A DNA stretch of 64,000 bases from positions 7,470,001-7,534,000 of the forward strand of contig JALIRH010000010.1 in the NCBI GenBank assembly GCA_023055505.1, in the 5' to 3' direction. Within the stretch, counting starts at the first letter, position 1; each line of letters starts with the position of its first letter. The notes beneath the pieces were generated by a model, which was not told the DNA's origin, made no database searches, and saw only the letters and a list, made by a program, of their open reading frames with translations. Source of the stretch: Callipepla californica brunnescens. Lineage: Eukaryota; Chordata; Aves; Galliformes; Odontophoridae. Below, piece by piece: positions 39,172 to 52,820 of the stretch. A program made the position numbers and the translations under genes.

Positions 39172-40166
39172 CCTATTTGTTTTTGTTTCTCTCATATTAT
39201 TTTCCTAAAACTATACAAATTCAATACATTAAATCACTTGTACTGTATCACTTAGCCTATGACAAGAGGGTAACTGCTAAGGGAAAAGAATTTTGTTGCA
39301 TGTTTATGTTGCTCCTACCATTAGGAAACAGTGTATTTTATTACGTTTCTTGATGTTGTTTTAGAGAATTAGAGGATGTAACTACAGCACATAGAGGCAT
39401 TCCTGGTCTGTCCATAAATAACTCAATTAAGAATACACCTGATGGTAGAACTACAGTAGCACCAAGAGTGCTGCAAGGAGGAATTTCCCTAATGATGACT
39501 CTGACAGTTTAACAGATATAGGACATACTGAATGCATCTGAAGAGCTTAAAGGGTGTTCTGTGTTTCAAGATCACTAAGAAGGGGCAAACAAAATGAAGA
39601 TCACAGCACTGCATACTTCTGTAGGTGAACTTCAGAATCTTCAAAAAATTCTGAAAGCAGATTTAGCAAATTCAGCAAAGAGTTTATCCCATTTCTTCAT
39701 TACAAAAAATATTATAAGAACATGACAGTACATGATTATTAATGCTGTGTTTAATACTACATTTTGAAAATAAGTTTAAACAGATATTCTAATGCAGAAA
39801 ACGGAAGTAGCCTGTATTTCAAAGGGAAATCTAGGCCAAGATACCCTTGTGAATACTACTGTCACAAGTTCTGCTGTTTCTTTTAGCTCATGAACAAACC
39901 CTCAGGTGAGAGGAGTACTTTTTCACCTTGCCTGACTGCAGCTGTTTTACCAAATCACAAGGCTACCATCAATTGGAAAGGAACATATTTTAATGTTCAG
40001 AGGCAGGAAAACAGTTTAACAAAAGATATTTTTCTCTTCCTTTTGAAGTACATGAAATAAATTGCCCATTTTCCTGACACAACTGTTCAGAAATGACTGC
40101 ATCACAACGTTGGCTTAAATCCGCAATGTGGAACAGAAAATAACTTTGGGGGGGAATACTGAATGG

Positions 40167-40171
<5 letters not shown>

Positions 40172-40197
<26 letters not shown>
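40172..40197 (+). repeat. Poly-A run, 26 bases
   Basis: Uninterrupted A homopolymer just after a G-run at 40148-40154. The phenylalanine-rich minus-strand open frames across it are low-complexity artefacts. Confidence 0.9.
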
Positions 40198-42299
40198 TTC
40201 TCCAACTGTTAATGAATTTGCAGAACTTGCTGTCAGGAAAAAAGAAAACACAGTAACCAAATATTGAATGTAGAAAGGGCACAAAGAACCTCTGAGGCAG
40301 AAATTGCCACCATTTATGGTCATTTAAAGCTATCACAAATACAGCTTGTCCAAATTCACAAATAATATTTTGCACATCTGGTAACTGTGCAAAGCCATAA
40401 GTCTTCAGAAAACAGAGCTTTAGAGTCTTAATGAAAGACAATTCTGCATAACTGAAGTTCAATACACTGGTGAATTATCTGAAGCATGACATACATAGGT
40501 ACAAGAATGCCTTAGTCATGTAACCCTAGACAAAGGCATGATTAGTCCGTTACAACACCACACAGAATGGTTCTTGCAGTAGTTCTCATCTGCTACTGTA
40601 GAAGAAAAAAAGTATCACAAGGTTTTCTATATTTTGAACAGAAACCCGATGTCAATTGTCATGCAGCAAGAACATATTAATTACTTCCTTCATCACATAT
40701 AAATATTTCAGAAACTTTAATCCAGAAAATGACATTAGACTAGGAACCATATCTTGTATCACTTTCAGACCTAGAGCCCCTGCTTAAACATGAACTATGA
40801 ATTTTATCTTGGCTGTATGGTCACCTCTTTCATCCAATCCAGCAAAATTCATATAGTCTGTAGCATACAAATGCAAGACAAGAAGTTTTAAACTGCTGTT
40901 CTTCCATGGCACCATTATGAGATGTTCCCACAAAAAAACCTATAGGCCACTAATTCTGCCAATGATACTTGCTAGTTAGTCGTTAGACGTTACAGAAGAA
41001 GGGATCAACTTGCTAAGGTACACTTCTTACTTCTGAATAGAGGTCAGATCTAGAAAATGAACCTAGGTCTTCTCAAAATCCTAAAGTCTCCCTCTTCCAT
41101 ATCTCAAATAGAACCAGCAAGAATGTCAATGCAAACCAGAGAACTGAAAGACCCTATGGTAGGTTCAAGCTCTTTTACTCTTTCCTGCTAAAAATCCCAC
41201 TATGAGGCATAGTAGCCTTTTGTAAGTACAAACCCACCTTCAACCGTGTTTTCCCCCTACAAGTACAGGCAAGCTGTAATATAAATTGTAGCTTTGCCAG
41301 ATGAAGTCAGACCTCACACAGCTCTTCTGCTTTCACTTAACTGGAAGAAATTCCTATCTGCCTCGAAGAAGTGTGAAGAAGTGAAGCAGTGTCACATCAT
41401 GCAGTTGAAAGGTCAGAGAAAGTAATATGTGCTTCTGCCCTGCACACTTCAAAATCCTTCTGTACCTAACAATCATCTTTATACACCACCTGCTAGCTCT
41501 GAAGAAAAAAAGTACTACTCTGATTAGAAAAACACATTGTTTTGTCCACTCATACTAAGTAAATAGGGCATGCCATTTGTGTACACAGTTCAATGACTGA
41601 GGCCAATTTGATAAAGCAGAACAGTAAGCATACCGCCATACATACTTGTGTCACTCACCAGAAAGCCTCTATAAGGAACAAAGAAACTGATTTAGTACAC
41701 AGGGATTAAGTAAATTTCAACGGCTGCAGTGTCTCAGGGAAACATGGAAAATAAGAAAAGAGAAAAATGGAAGGGATATCTATAGTTAGAGTAATTTGCC
41801 TGATGATCTGCTGCATATAAGTCATAGACTGAAACAGAACCATGATACTACATCTGAAATTGGTGTTTCTCCCCAGAGTTTCATTTTTAAGTACACGCTA
41901 CAGTTACACCTCCATTTCAGGTCAGGGTGTCCTCATTTCAGGGAACAAGGGCAACATGCCAAATCTGGCACAGACTTGAGCTCCTGGAAAAGTGGCTAAG
42001 CACAAAGTGCAGCTACCTAAGATCACGTCCTTAGTGCTTTGTTCAAGTGACTGCAAAGCATCTTGTGGCATGGACATGATTTTCAACAACAGATTACTTT
42101 CAGTATATTGAATCTCCTCGAAACTAAGAATTCAACAGAATTAAAAAAAAAAAGAAAAAAAAAGTCAATGTGATGATCAGAATTATCTTGAACAGTGGTA
42201 TCAGCCATGGAAAAACCATACCATAACACATCCAAATAAATTTATCCTCAAAAATAACTGAAGTAGCAAAATGTCTCAAATAGGTAATGTGTTACCAGC

Positions 42300-42690
42300 G
42301 CGCTTATATAAAATCTATTTTCAGCTATAAAAAAAACCCTCTCACGTTTTCTAGCAGTTTTTGTTCTTCTAAGCTGCAGACTCTGTTTTGGATGCCTCGT
42401 GTTGTCAGTGACATGGGCTTTAGTGCCACTCAGCGTTCAAATGACACAACTGCAGGGAGCTGCTGCAGCACAGCATCGAGCGCATGTAGTGGAATGGTAA
42501 TTTTAGTAATTCGAGTAAAATGGGTGAATTTTAGAAAAGAAGATGATATTGATCCTTCATGTGATCTCATCTTCAGCCTTAATAATTCCGTTTTGGGAAA
42601 ATCAGATTCCAAAATGAAGTTTTCAGAGGAAGAAAACGAGCAGAGTAAAATAATCCACAGACTGATAAATTATTACAGATGTAGGCAGTA
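42300..42690. promoter_or_regulatory. Candidate conserved non-coding element
   Basis: A stretch of more balanced composition than its surroundings, with CpGs kept (near 42408, 42477, 42513) and homeodomain-type words 'ggtaattttagtaattcgag' near 42496-42515. It has open frames on both strands (134 codons plus, 60 codons minus) but no recognisable protein and no clear splice sites. Regulatory sequence or chance are both possible. Confidence 0.2.
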
Positions 42691-45600
42691 AGGAAGCCTA
42701 CAGAAGAAGACAGGTTATAATTACTGGCTTATATGGGGAAAAAAATTAATCTTCACTGAAATTAAAGATCTTAAAGTCAAAGACACTTTAGTCTGAAGGA
42801 AGATAGGAAATCCCATATACTAAATTTCTCTATTATTTTTCCCGTTCCTAATTCTCACTAATTATTTTTTGTTAATTTCCCTTCTGCTTTTTGGTGCTGT
42901 TTTTAACCTAGAAACTGTGATACACTTTCTGAAACACCTTGTCAAAAGTTCTGCTATTTTCTTTATAAATCAAAAATAACAAACTCACAAAGGAAAAAAT
43001 ATTAATCTTAATACATTATCATTATTGCTTCTACTGACAGTAATTCACATGAAGAAAAATATCTTTTAAGAGTTTGCATCATAAGAATAGGAGCTACAAG
43101 CAGGCCAAACAAGATGCTCTCCCAGACCAATAACTATCAAAAAAAAATTAAAAAAGAAAAAAATAAACAAAAATTGAGTAGGAGATGTGGCTTAACTGAA
43201 ATAAAATGTCATTCCCCCCACCAGAACATGATGAAGATAACAAACAAGTGTACTGAGAATCAAGTAGGCCAGTAACATCAAAAATAGCAGAGACCACATT
43301 TTGCACAGGATGATATGACCGGACACTGCCTCTTCCCTGCCTGGTGAAACTCACCTGACAAACACTAGTTCTCCAGGCTGCCTCATGACAACTGTTCTTT
43401 AAGATGCAGTAAGATATCATTATCATATGCCACAACTAACAAGTAATATTGCAGTAAAGACATTTTCTTCAGCAGATAAGACCAGAAAAATTTACCAGAC
43501 TCAGAAGTACAGAAGGGCATTGACAGCCCCCCCAGGCTGGCCTCAGGACAACGCATGTCTAACACAGAAGCTGGGTTGCTGAAGCACAGCATCACAAAAT
43601 GGTACTGAAGGAACAATGATTGTTTGGGGCTTGTATTTTCTTTTCTGCTTGAATTTATGTAAAATTGCTAATGAATAGAAGTTAATTAGCTGCACTTAAA
43701 ACTGATACACAACTATAGCCAAAGGGAATAAACAGGTTCACCAGCTGCTGTATTACTCAAACTACACTGTAATTTGCTGTATGCTATTAACATGCTCTCC
43801 TGGCTTCAATAAAGAAAATCTTATTGAAATCAGTAGCACACATTTCCTATTTCAGTGAGACATTGCAAAATTAAAATGATATGTAGTAAAAACAATATGT
43901 GTGAGCCACCTGCTTACTGTATGATAGAATAGATTGGCATAGAATGACAGCTGCAGCACAGCCAACATTTCAGATACTGTATTACCTTGCCAACTGGACT
44001 TAAATTCACACATGATTTCCTTGACTAGCACTGAATGAATTTTTGCTGCTATAAATATGCATTGGCAATTGTGATGAATCATCCTGGGTACTAAGGGTCA
44101 CTTAATTCAAATACATTAAGAACAGTGCAAAAATCACCAGAGCAAATACTGGTGAGTCAGTACCACTTCAGTGACCTACCTGTAAAGGACATGCCTTGAC
44201 CCCCAGTAACAAGCAACAATAATGAAGATAACAGCTGCGGAACTTGTTGGATACTCACAGCACAAAATGCTACATCTTAATATCAGAGAGCTAATTAATG
44301 ACTGCATGCCTCCTCATGCTAGTCTGGAATCTGGGAGAGTTACCATGGCCAAAATCTTAGAGCATTTTAGGAATCTAGAGCCAAATTCAGATACCCTAAA
44401 TTCCACTAAATCCTTGCACTTATCCTAGGACTATTCTTCAGCTGCATTTACTTTTCAGCAGACAACCTGAGCCAGATCACTGCTCTGCCTCTTACCTGGG
44501 GTTTCCAAGTTCCCTGTTCAGGAACGTGCAATGCGTTGCACTGCTCAGTTACAGGTTTCAGTGAAATACCAGCTGTGTCACACTGTTTCTAATTCCTATC
44601 AATTTCAGTCAGAGCTATGCATCTGATTATGTTTGCAGATCTATTCTTGCTAGTTTTCTTCTGAAAGAGGATGCCTAGAAGCAGTAAATGTTTTACCTAA
44701 CTTTCTATGCTAACAGCTTATATCTAAAGTCAGCGCTGACAGGAGCTCTAACAAGAAATCACTGCTTTGGATTTCCCCAGTAATAACATATTTTTTGCAT
44801 GTGTAACAATAGATAGTCTAAGTCTTCTACTGGAAATAATTTTCATGAGGATGAGTGATTTACCGTTCTACCACAGACAACAATATAGTAATGTTCATAA
44901 AAAGGCAGGTCTGGGGTAAAATCAGTAATCTATTTTAACCAATTCAAATGCCAATATCCCATCTGCTAAGTCTCTTTATTTTATATCAGTCTGCCATTTT
45001 TTTCTTAGTGGTAGCATCAATAAACATTGTTGGTAATCATCTGCTTGTGCTCTAATGTGGCATATTCAGTTTCATTGAATAAAGCCCGTCTGAAGATCCT
45101 TGAAGAAAACAATAAACATGACTTGTTTAGCTGTGATTCAGACCCATCTCTCTCGTTCAAGAATGACTCAAAGTTGTATCATCACCAAACTTGAACACAA
45201 ATAGTTTTTATCATATACAGAGCTAAATGCTAATAGCAGTTATGTTTTATTTATTCCAAAGAAAATTCCAATGTCACTTCTTTTTTTTTTTTTTTGCTCT
45301 TTTTGCCAAGTGTGGTGGAATATCTCAAAAAAGCCATCAAATTGAGGAGTTCACTGAAAACAACATTTGTATCTGCTGATGTGTAATAGAATTTCAGTTG
45401 GAGAACACTCCTTGATTTAAGAAAGGGTTTGTTTTGCTTTTTTTTTCAGACAGATTTGGAACTCGCAGACGTGAATGGATCAATAACACAGGCTGGACTC
45501 AGGTTTCTCTTAATCAGTATTTGATATAAAATTCTCAAGTACATCTAGCACATGGACACTCTGCCACCAGAGACAACATAAAACAATATATGATTCTGCA

Positions 45601-47800
45601 GCATTCAAAAATTAGCATTACAATAATATAATTGATCACAGTAAATGAAAGTTAAAAGACAACCTGATGAGATAAACACTGACTTGACTAGTAATTTCAA
45701 AGCCTCACCATCTTTCAGTTCCCATCAGGTGTCTAGGGCTTCTGAGAGGGACCAAAGCAACGAGAAACGCTGTTCCAGCATGAGAGGACTATCAGTGAGA
45801 CAGGGAAGAGCTCAAGATCTGAAACGTTCTAGGTATCAGATTAGCCTGACACAGAGATTATCAGAAGCACAGAAGCAGAGAAGACCAGACTGGCAAGGAA
45901 ACATCTGAGAACTGGATACGTTTCTTGGCTTTTCTTGCTTCTTCAAACAAACTACCTCCATTAAAAATGCAATTTTCAATATATCTTATTCTCTGATGTG
46001 AAAATGTTACATCAGAGGTTGTTGTCAAGACCTGTGAGGACTGGCAACCAACCCCATGGGACACTGGGCCCTTAACAGCTCCATGCCTCCAGAAGTCTTC
46101 TATGTGTTGCTCAGTGCCACTGAGTGCCCGGAGCTCCAAGACCCCTGAAGTAGACTGTATCCTGCCCACCCACACTGTGATTTGGGCTGATCTATAAAAT
46201 CATGAATTTCCATACCTGTCAGCTAGTACTGGACCATGCCCTAACACTGTAACAGAAACAGCTGTGCTTTCTAATGGCATCATTGCTGATGTGAGATACA
46301 AAGCCATGCAGGTTTGTTGTTTTTATTTTTTACTAACTGATTTTGAGTTTCAGAAGAAGACAATAGGTTCTTCTAAGAAAGATAGGAAATAATTTGTGAG
46401 GTGATACATAAAATTATTCCACCAGAGAAGTTTGGCTTCTAGTGAAAACTATTATGTTAATAGCACTGTTCTCCCTAGTGACCAGAGCTCCTTTTTCAAA
46501 GGAAAGGTGAAAGACAAACACATTAATTTACAAATGACACTCTTGTATACTTGAAAAATCTAAGTGGTTACTGATGTCCATAATATTAAACACCTAAACA
46601 ACGTATTGCATTTATCCTTTATCATTCTCTATAATGCTTACATTTTGAAAGAGGCTTATATTTTAGACAATAGTACACATGAAGAAGAAAACAAGCAGAT
46701 CACCAGAAAAAAATAAATTACTGATATTTTGAAGTGGAAATGTCCAAATACCACTGATAAGTATCTGATTCTGTAGGTATGGCCTGATACTGTTCAGCAT
46801 AATACATTATTTAGAGTAAGGGCTCTGCCAGGGCCACTGCATAACCTGGCCTACAGCCAAGGTTACGCAGTTTGAGCAAGAAATAAAAGCTGCTTTAAAA
46901 TGTACGAATTTCAGATTTGCTAATCAGCAACGTTATCGGTGTCAATTTTCAAATACAATAGTGTAGCCCTAACAAACAACACAACAGAAACAGCGTTTTG
47001 GCAGAGAAAGTGCTGCAAGCAGCACAGGTCCACTAGAGGGCCCAGGGCCGTGCCAGGGAGAGCTGCAGGGAGCAGCAGCAGGGAGTTCAACTAATGCCAG
47101 AAAAACAGCAGTATCAAATCATCCCCTCCCTGATGAAAAGAATGTATCATCAGAAGAAATATACATATATACATCTATTAAGATACCGCTGATGTTCTAA
47201 AAAAGTGACACAAACAAGTCACACCGCTAACAACTCACCTTCCTACTCTGGGTATTTATAGCAGCCTCTGAAATTTTACTGACATACTATGTCCTACTAA
47301 CTCTGCAGTTCTGCTGTCCCTCCCTTCCCCCTCAAAGAAAAAAATAAATAAAAAAAAATTAAAGAGGAGGATAAACAAAGGTCAAAGGGAAATCTGTACA
47401 GCAGAGTTTCCCCACCATTTATGCAAGTTAGAAACTTAGTACTGAGCTGAACAAGGCCATCAGTAGTCATCCCGCACATGGCACAGCACTTTGCATTGAC
47501 TATCTGTATGTGCTGAATTACAGTGACTGATTCTACAGGAATTGGTGGTATGGTTGCATATTACAGAGCAGGAATAAGCTTTTCATTATGACACTCTCCT
47601 AAACAGAAAGGTATTAATAAACAAGCAATGTTAAAAATTAGCTGGCCCACTATTAATTGTCCTTAGAATAAAATGTGCCATTGCAGTACTTGAGCAGCAC
47701 AGAGCAAATAAATACCTCTAGAAGAAAAAGCAAAGTCTTCTGTGACAGAAACCAATTTGATATGGAAATGGGTCAACAGTTGCTTAAGATGTAGCACAGT
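42691..47800. other. Intergenic DNA, no distinct features
   Basis: AT-rich with a T-run at 45281-45295. The stretch 46000-46200 is somewhat GC-richer. Neither it nor the short open frames nearby matched anything recognised. Confidence 0.45.
45281..45295 (-). repeat. Poly-T run, 15 bases
   Basis: Uninterrupted T homopolymer (poly-A on the minus strand). Confidence 0.85.
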
Positions 47801-48070
47801 TTTGATTTGATCTGCTATATTTGGACTCTATATGAGGCGCTTCCAGTAACATCGGTATTGCTTATACATGAGACTTTTGCATAATCACTGTACGAAGCAT
47901 TAGAATTCTTCAAATCAAGAATGATTTTTAAAGCAACTATACATAACCATGTTAATAATGTAGATACAACAGTAATTACTGGAGAAAAAGAACAACTGTT
48001 TTCTCAAACAATTAGGAGTCGTGATAAATTGCTTGGCAGACTATTGTTCAAAAGCCCACACAGCCCTTAA
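47801..48070. promoter_or_regulatory. Candidate conserved non-coding element
   Basis: A compact block with retained CpGs and factor-like words: 'gtaattactgg' near 47971, 'acaattaggagtcgtgataa' at 48008-48027 and 'actattgttc' (SOX-type ATTGTT) at 48041-48050. The mixture resembles a developmental enhancer; conservation could not be tested. Confidence 0.25.
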
Positions 48071-49619
48071 CCAAGAAAAGCCCAAATGCATCCATGAGCA
48101 CCAACTTATGCATAACACTGAGCTCAGTATACATACTGATCAAACAAAGAAAAAATGTAAGATAATCAGACATACTAGATAAGTTTATTTTACAAACAAA
48201 ATCCTGTATCTGTAGCAAACAGGTTGCTTTTCAGAAATGATCTCAGTTGGAGTTGTTCCTGCCTTATGAAAACAGCCAGACTTCATTTTAAGATATCTCT
48301 TTCAAGGGTATGATATAACCATTTACTTCCACATACCTCTGCTGCTACGCTTCTCATTCACCTTGATATTCCTATGAAGAAAGATCCTAGAGATCCTTGT
48401 ATCACATCAGAGACCAACCCAATTTCACTCCTGAAGATTATGAAAGGAATATCACGAAGCTTACCACCATGTCAGGAAACTTTCTCCAGCCAGTTGTGAA
48501 AGCTGCTTCCTTTTAGTTGGTTGACCTTTGCTCACATTTGCACTTGATGTAATTACATTGTTTTCTCTTTGCACTTGTATTTCATTATCTGACCTTGGAA
48601 ACAAGAACAAAGCACGTAATCATTTCCTCTAAGAATGTAATGGCAATGAATATTAGCACTCATATCCCAAAAGCCAAGTGCAGGCATTAAAGATCAGCTG
48701 CTGACTCCTGCAGGGCAAACATACATGGGAATACGAACTTGGATGAGGCCATGGACAAGGTCCTGGTAGACCTCACAGACTAGAGTCATTATTATCTCCT
48801 GGGTATTGTCTACTTTAAAAAACAAAACTGAGTGGTAGACCATTTTAATCAATCTCTGAATGCTGCCTGGTATTGAAAGAGAACACATTCAAATCATATA
48901 AGCAGAGGTTATAATGCTAACATATTACTTCCACAGAGATAATAAAGAACACAGAAGCCTGCTGATATTTAGTGAAGTGGCAATGCTAAATCTTCACACA
49001 GAAAACAAAATGAGACAAAAATTTACCAGTTTTGTCAATTACTGATTAATAAGAATGACTCTAAAATCAACATATATTACAGAGGCTAAGTTTTAGCACG
49101 TGAATATCCATTCTGTTATGCACCCTATACACTACACCATCAAAGGTGATACTGTAGAAACAAACATCTCTACAATACATCTATGCATATCTCCTACAAG
49201 GGTAAAACCCATTCAATCCAAGCATATTTTAACCTAACAATTGCAATAGCATATTGCAATTAGAAGACTAGCTGCTATTAGTGAAAACCAAACTACTCAG
49301 TCCTGTGTCTGGCTCTGTAACAGATGTCATACATAATGTTTAATAAGTAGTTCATGTCTCTTGATACCATTTTACCACTTGTAAAAAAAGAATGCTTTCA
49401 GATCATTGAATGGTAGACATTGTAGAAGTAGAAAGCAATGATTATTATTTGTTGTATTATTATTATTTAATGTAACATATGGATGCAAAATTCTGGCTTG
49501 TTTGACCAGGAAGACAGCCCTATATGTTTAAAATTAAATTAGCATTAAAAAATTAAGCAAACAGACTATCTCAAATAGGAAATGAAATAAACAGTATGGA
49601 GCTCTTTAAATACATAACA

Positions 49620-49800
49620 AGTTATCAGCGAAAGGGCTGCAAATGGAACCTGAGTGGGAAGCTTGTGACCAGTGAGGCTGATATTGCTAGAAGCCTGAAT
49701 GAAAGTTAAAAGGCTCCATGACTAGGCCAGACTATGCAGGCAATTAGAACTGCTGAACGCTGCCAAGGCATCAGGCCAACAAGAATTACAACTCAACAAA
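49620..49800. promoter_or_regulatory. Candidate regulatory block with paired NFI-like half-sites
   Basis: TGCCAA at 49761-49766 and GGCCAA at 49774-49779 lie on the same strand 13 bases apart, and 'gcaattag' lies at 49739-49746. Composition is more even than the flanks. Suggestive only. Confidence 0.2.
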
Positions 49801-51689
49801 CTGAATGAAGGAGGGGGGTGGGGGAAAGGGTGAAATTAAAACAAAAAAAAGTAGTTCAAAAACAGTATTTTTTTTTTAAGAGTCTAATTAAATATTTCAG
49901 ATCTTGCAAGGGATGGGGAAAGTGCCAGGTAACTGGAAGATGGTTTACTAAATTGAAGGGATCTGTGCTCTCATTAATATGTGGGGGAATTTACAACTGT
50001 AACTTCTAATATCATTAATTGGAGCTACAATAAATGAGTGATTCCAGTGTACAGTGTTGGGGAAAGGCTCCTGCTACATAGATTATGCTTACCTGTTAAG
50101 GATTTATTGAAGAGTTACACGGTGATTTTTGGATGTGGATAAAAGCGGTCAATAAGATGGAACTTTCCAAAATAAAATTTTGTTCTACTTTAAGTGCAGG
50201 GTGATCCCAGAATAAATTGTATTTTCATAAGAACTTTTCTTAACAGTATTTTTTAAGAGTTGTGCAAGCATTTACTTCTCTCTATCCTGCACCTCATATA
50301 TCCCAAAATAACTTTGTAGGATGTGTGTCAGATTCAAAGTGTACGATGTAGCTGCACTTCTGCTGTTCCATGTCAGAAGAGTCACCAGCTAAGACAATTT
50401 TATTGTGCTTGTGCAAAGATGAGAGAAGGAAATGAAGCCAGCAGGTCACTCACCCGCAAAGAAGCGGTCAGGGGGAGCAGAACAGAAGTACTTGTGAAGG
50501 GACCTAATGTTGGTAAGGGTAGAGGAAGAGCTGCAAGTGTATCACGTCATGGGATCCAATTAGAAACTCTATAGATCTACTTATCTCACATAAGAATATA
50601 CATAGCTTTATATAGCTCCAAATTCCATGGTTTTCATAACATCTATCACATGTTGAATTTTAAATGCAACACAGTTAAAATAATACTTCTTCCATCCTCT
50701 GCTCCTGCATTAACTCAAATTTCCTTCAAACCACAAATCTAAACTTCATCATTCCTATAACACTACAATGAATTCAGGACTCAAAAACTATTTGTATTTT
50801 TTACTTTCAGATAAGTTCTGTGGGGTTTAAAATATTCTATTTTTCTAGAATCTGGAAATCAAACCTGAAATAACAACATCAGTACCTCTTTCAGTTAAAT
50901 AAAATGGATTATTTAGAGCCAGAAAGATTATGTCAGGGTTCCAAGTGGGTTACTGCATGGATTATTTGTCTGGAAAGTAGAAACCACTGGATTTCAGAGC
51001 ACCAACTCAGAAAAATAAACAAATAAATAAATAAAGCAGAATTCCACATGAATGCATACCCTGGAGTGAGTCACAATAAGGAAACTACTTACGATTAAAT
51101 TAATAAAAAAAAAATAGGGCTCTTAAACGCCCCAGAATCTGATCTCACACATAAGATGTGTCTATATGGGAAGCAGGTTTTAGGAGACTGTATTCTCAAC
51201 CTTTTACTAATTCTTTACCAGAAAGATTATCAGGTAACTACCTCAAAAAGTCCAATATATTTGAAAGTTGTAGACCAATCTAAACTTTTGTTTCAGCATA
51301 ACACATGAGGTAAGCATAAAAATATATTTACGGCATCTGAAGATGGAAATCATTTCATACCACCACGACCACAAGATTACCTTATGAAAAACAGCTGCCA
51401 AGAATGATTTGCTTTCTTCTTTTGTCTACTCTCATGAAATTACAGACACCTGTAAAGGACAGAACAGAGTCACATTTGCATCTGCTATGAAAGAGTTTTC
51501 CTCACAAATACATCCTTTAGGGTCATAACATAATGAAAGCCCAAGACAACAGTTAATGCAGGTATCATTTTGGTACGGAACTCAAATACTGACACAAAAG
51601 CAAAAGTCAGGTACTGCTAACAAAATCTGTTACATTTCTTAAGACAAATTAAAAGCAAAAAAAAGAAAGGAGAATTTTCACATTAAGGT

Positions 51690-52180
51690 AGTGGCTATAT
51701 TGTAGCTTAATATATAATTTCTGTGCATATAAGGCAAGCATAGACAGACCATATGTCTTTTCTTGGCCTTTAAATGCTCCTATTTTCCACTAGACTTGCC
51801 TTTTTCTCCATCTATTGGCAGCCATACCATTTGCTGTTCAGGTGATTGGCTGTAATGAGCCAACTCCTGTTTCCGTATGAATAACTGCTTTTTCCCCCAA
51901 TTACTTAAGCTGCCAGCAAGTCACTGGTGTCATGTTCTTTGATGCAAATCTGACTGTCAGTAAAGAACAGGAGTACACGGCAAGAATTTATGACAATGCC
52001 CTTAGCTAAATATTTTTCTTAAAAGCTATTGAGTTTAGCTTCCCAGGGAATATAGGGAAGAAGGCAGTGGCCCATACTAAGAAGTAAGAATGTCTTTAAT
52101 TGGCTTTGTGCTCCACATGCCCCCATAATAAGCTTTTCCATATGGTAGTCTGAAATAAATGTATTGATCTACATTTATGT
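51690..52180. promoter_or_regulatory. Candidate forebrain-type enhancer, intergenic
   Basis: The strongest enhancer-like block in the intergenic DNA. It has a perfect POU octamer ATGCAAAT at 51942-51949, CAGGTG E-box at 51839-51844 abutting TGATTGGC (CCAAT type), TAATGAG at 51853-51859, TTGGC and GCCAA half-sites around it, and CATATG in 'ccatatggtag' at 52138-52148. It also has long stretches without simple repeats or runs. The word density resembles deeply conserved enhancers near neural transcription-factor genes, and it lies about 11 kb past the putative TBR1 3' end. Conservation is not shown. Confidence 0.35.
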
Positions 52181-52743
52181 ATTTATGTCACTTTAAAAGA
52201 TCCATTTTAGTCAATATCAAAACCTATAAAAGCAAAAAGTCACATTTTATTTTACTATTTTATTTCCAAAACTTGAATTCTGAATACATAGTATGGTATT
52301 TACAATTTTTGGAAATAAGCGGACAAATTAAAAGCGTGGGAGGGGGAAAGCTTCTGAGGCCTTGGAGCACCAGTTATTAACAATATGAGAACCAAACGCA
52401 TAATTTTAACTCACTTTTTTGAAAGGTTATTTTTTTAATTAATCTTTCTTAAGTGAGCTTGGATAATATTTCACTAAAAAGAAAACATTATTTTAAGCCA
52501 GTATACAGCTTATGTTATTTGAGCAAAAAGACCTATTCTTGGAGCCCACCATAGTCAGCATGATCATGGAGGTAATGGGCAGATTCCTACCTGGTGGTGG
52601 CAAGTACCATGCACGACAGCAGATAATTAGAGATCAAAAATATTTTTCATAGAAAAACCACCATATTAAAATTCTGATACGATACAGAAAAAGAAAAGCC
52701 TTCCAATGTTCAAGGCCTGGCCCATGAGTTTCATACCTTCAAA

Positions 52744-52820
52744 CACGTGCCATTTCAGGAAATAGCTGTAGCTCACTATCAAGTAGTTTTTCCAGGTGTT
52801 GCCCATTTTTTCCAGGTGAT
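52744..52820. promoter_or_regulatory. E-box cluster with duplicated TTTTTCCAGGTG
   Basis: The 12-base word TTTTTCCAGGTG occurs at 52787-52798 and 52807-52818, exactly 20 bases apart. Each copy holds CAGGTG (ZEB/TCF4-type E-box), and the first continues as AGGTGT, a T-box half-site. A CACGTG E-box lies at 52744-52749. The repeat may be a small duplication or a spaced factor array. Confidence 0.3.

Larger units (their letters stand above)
37013..42299. other. Intergenic DNA between SLC4A10 and TBR1
   Basis: AT-rich, with A-runs at 37783-37803 and 40172-40197 and a perfect hairpin at 39142-39171. No exon or repeat family was recognised elsewhere. Confidence 0.5.

Noticed and set aside
42430..42612. 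60-codon minus-strand frame with a protein-like LHALDAVLQQLPAVVSF stretch
   Set aside because: It looks coding at first sight, but no family was recognised, there are no convincing splice sites and the other strand is open too.
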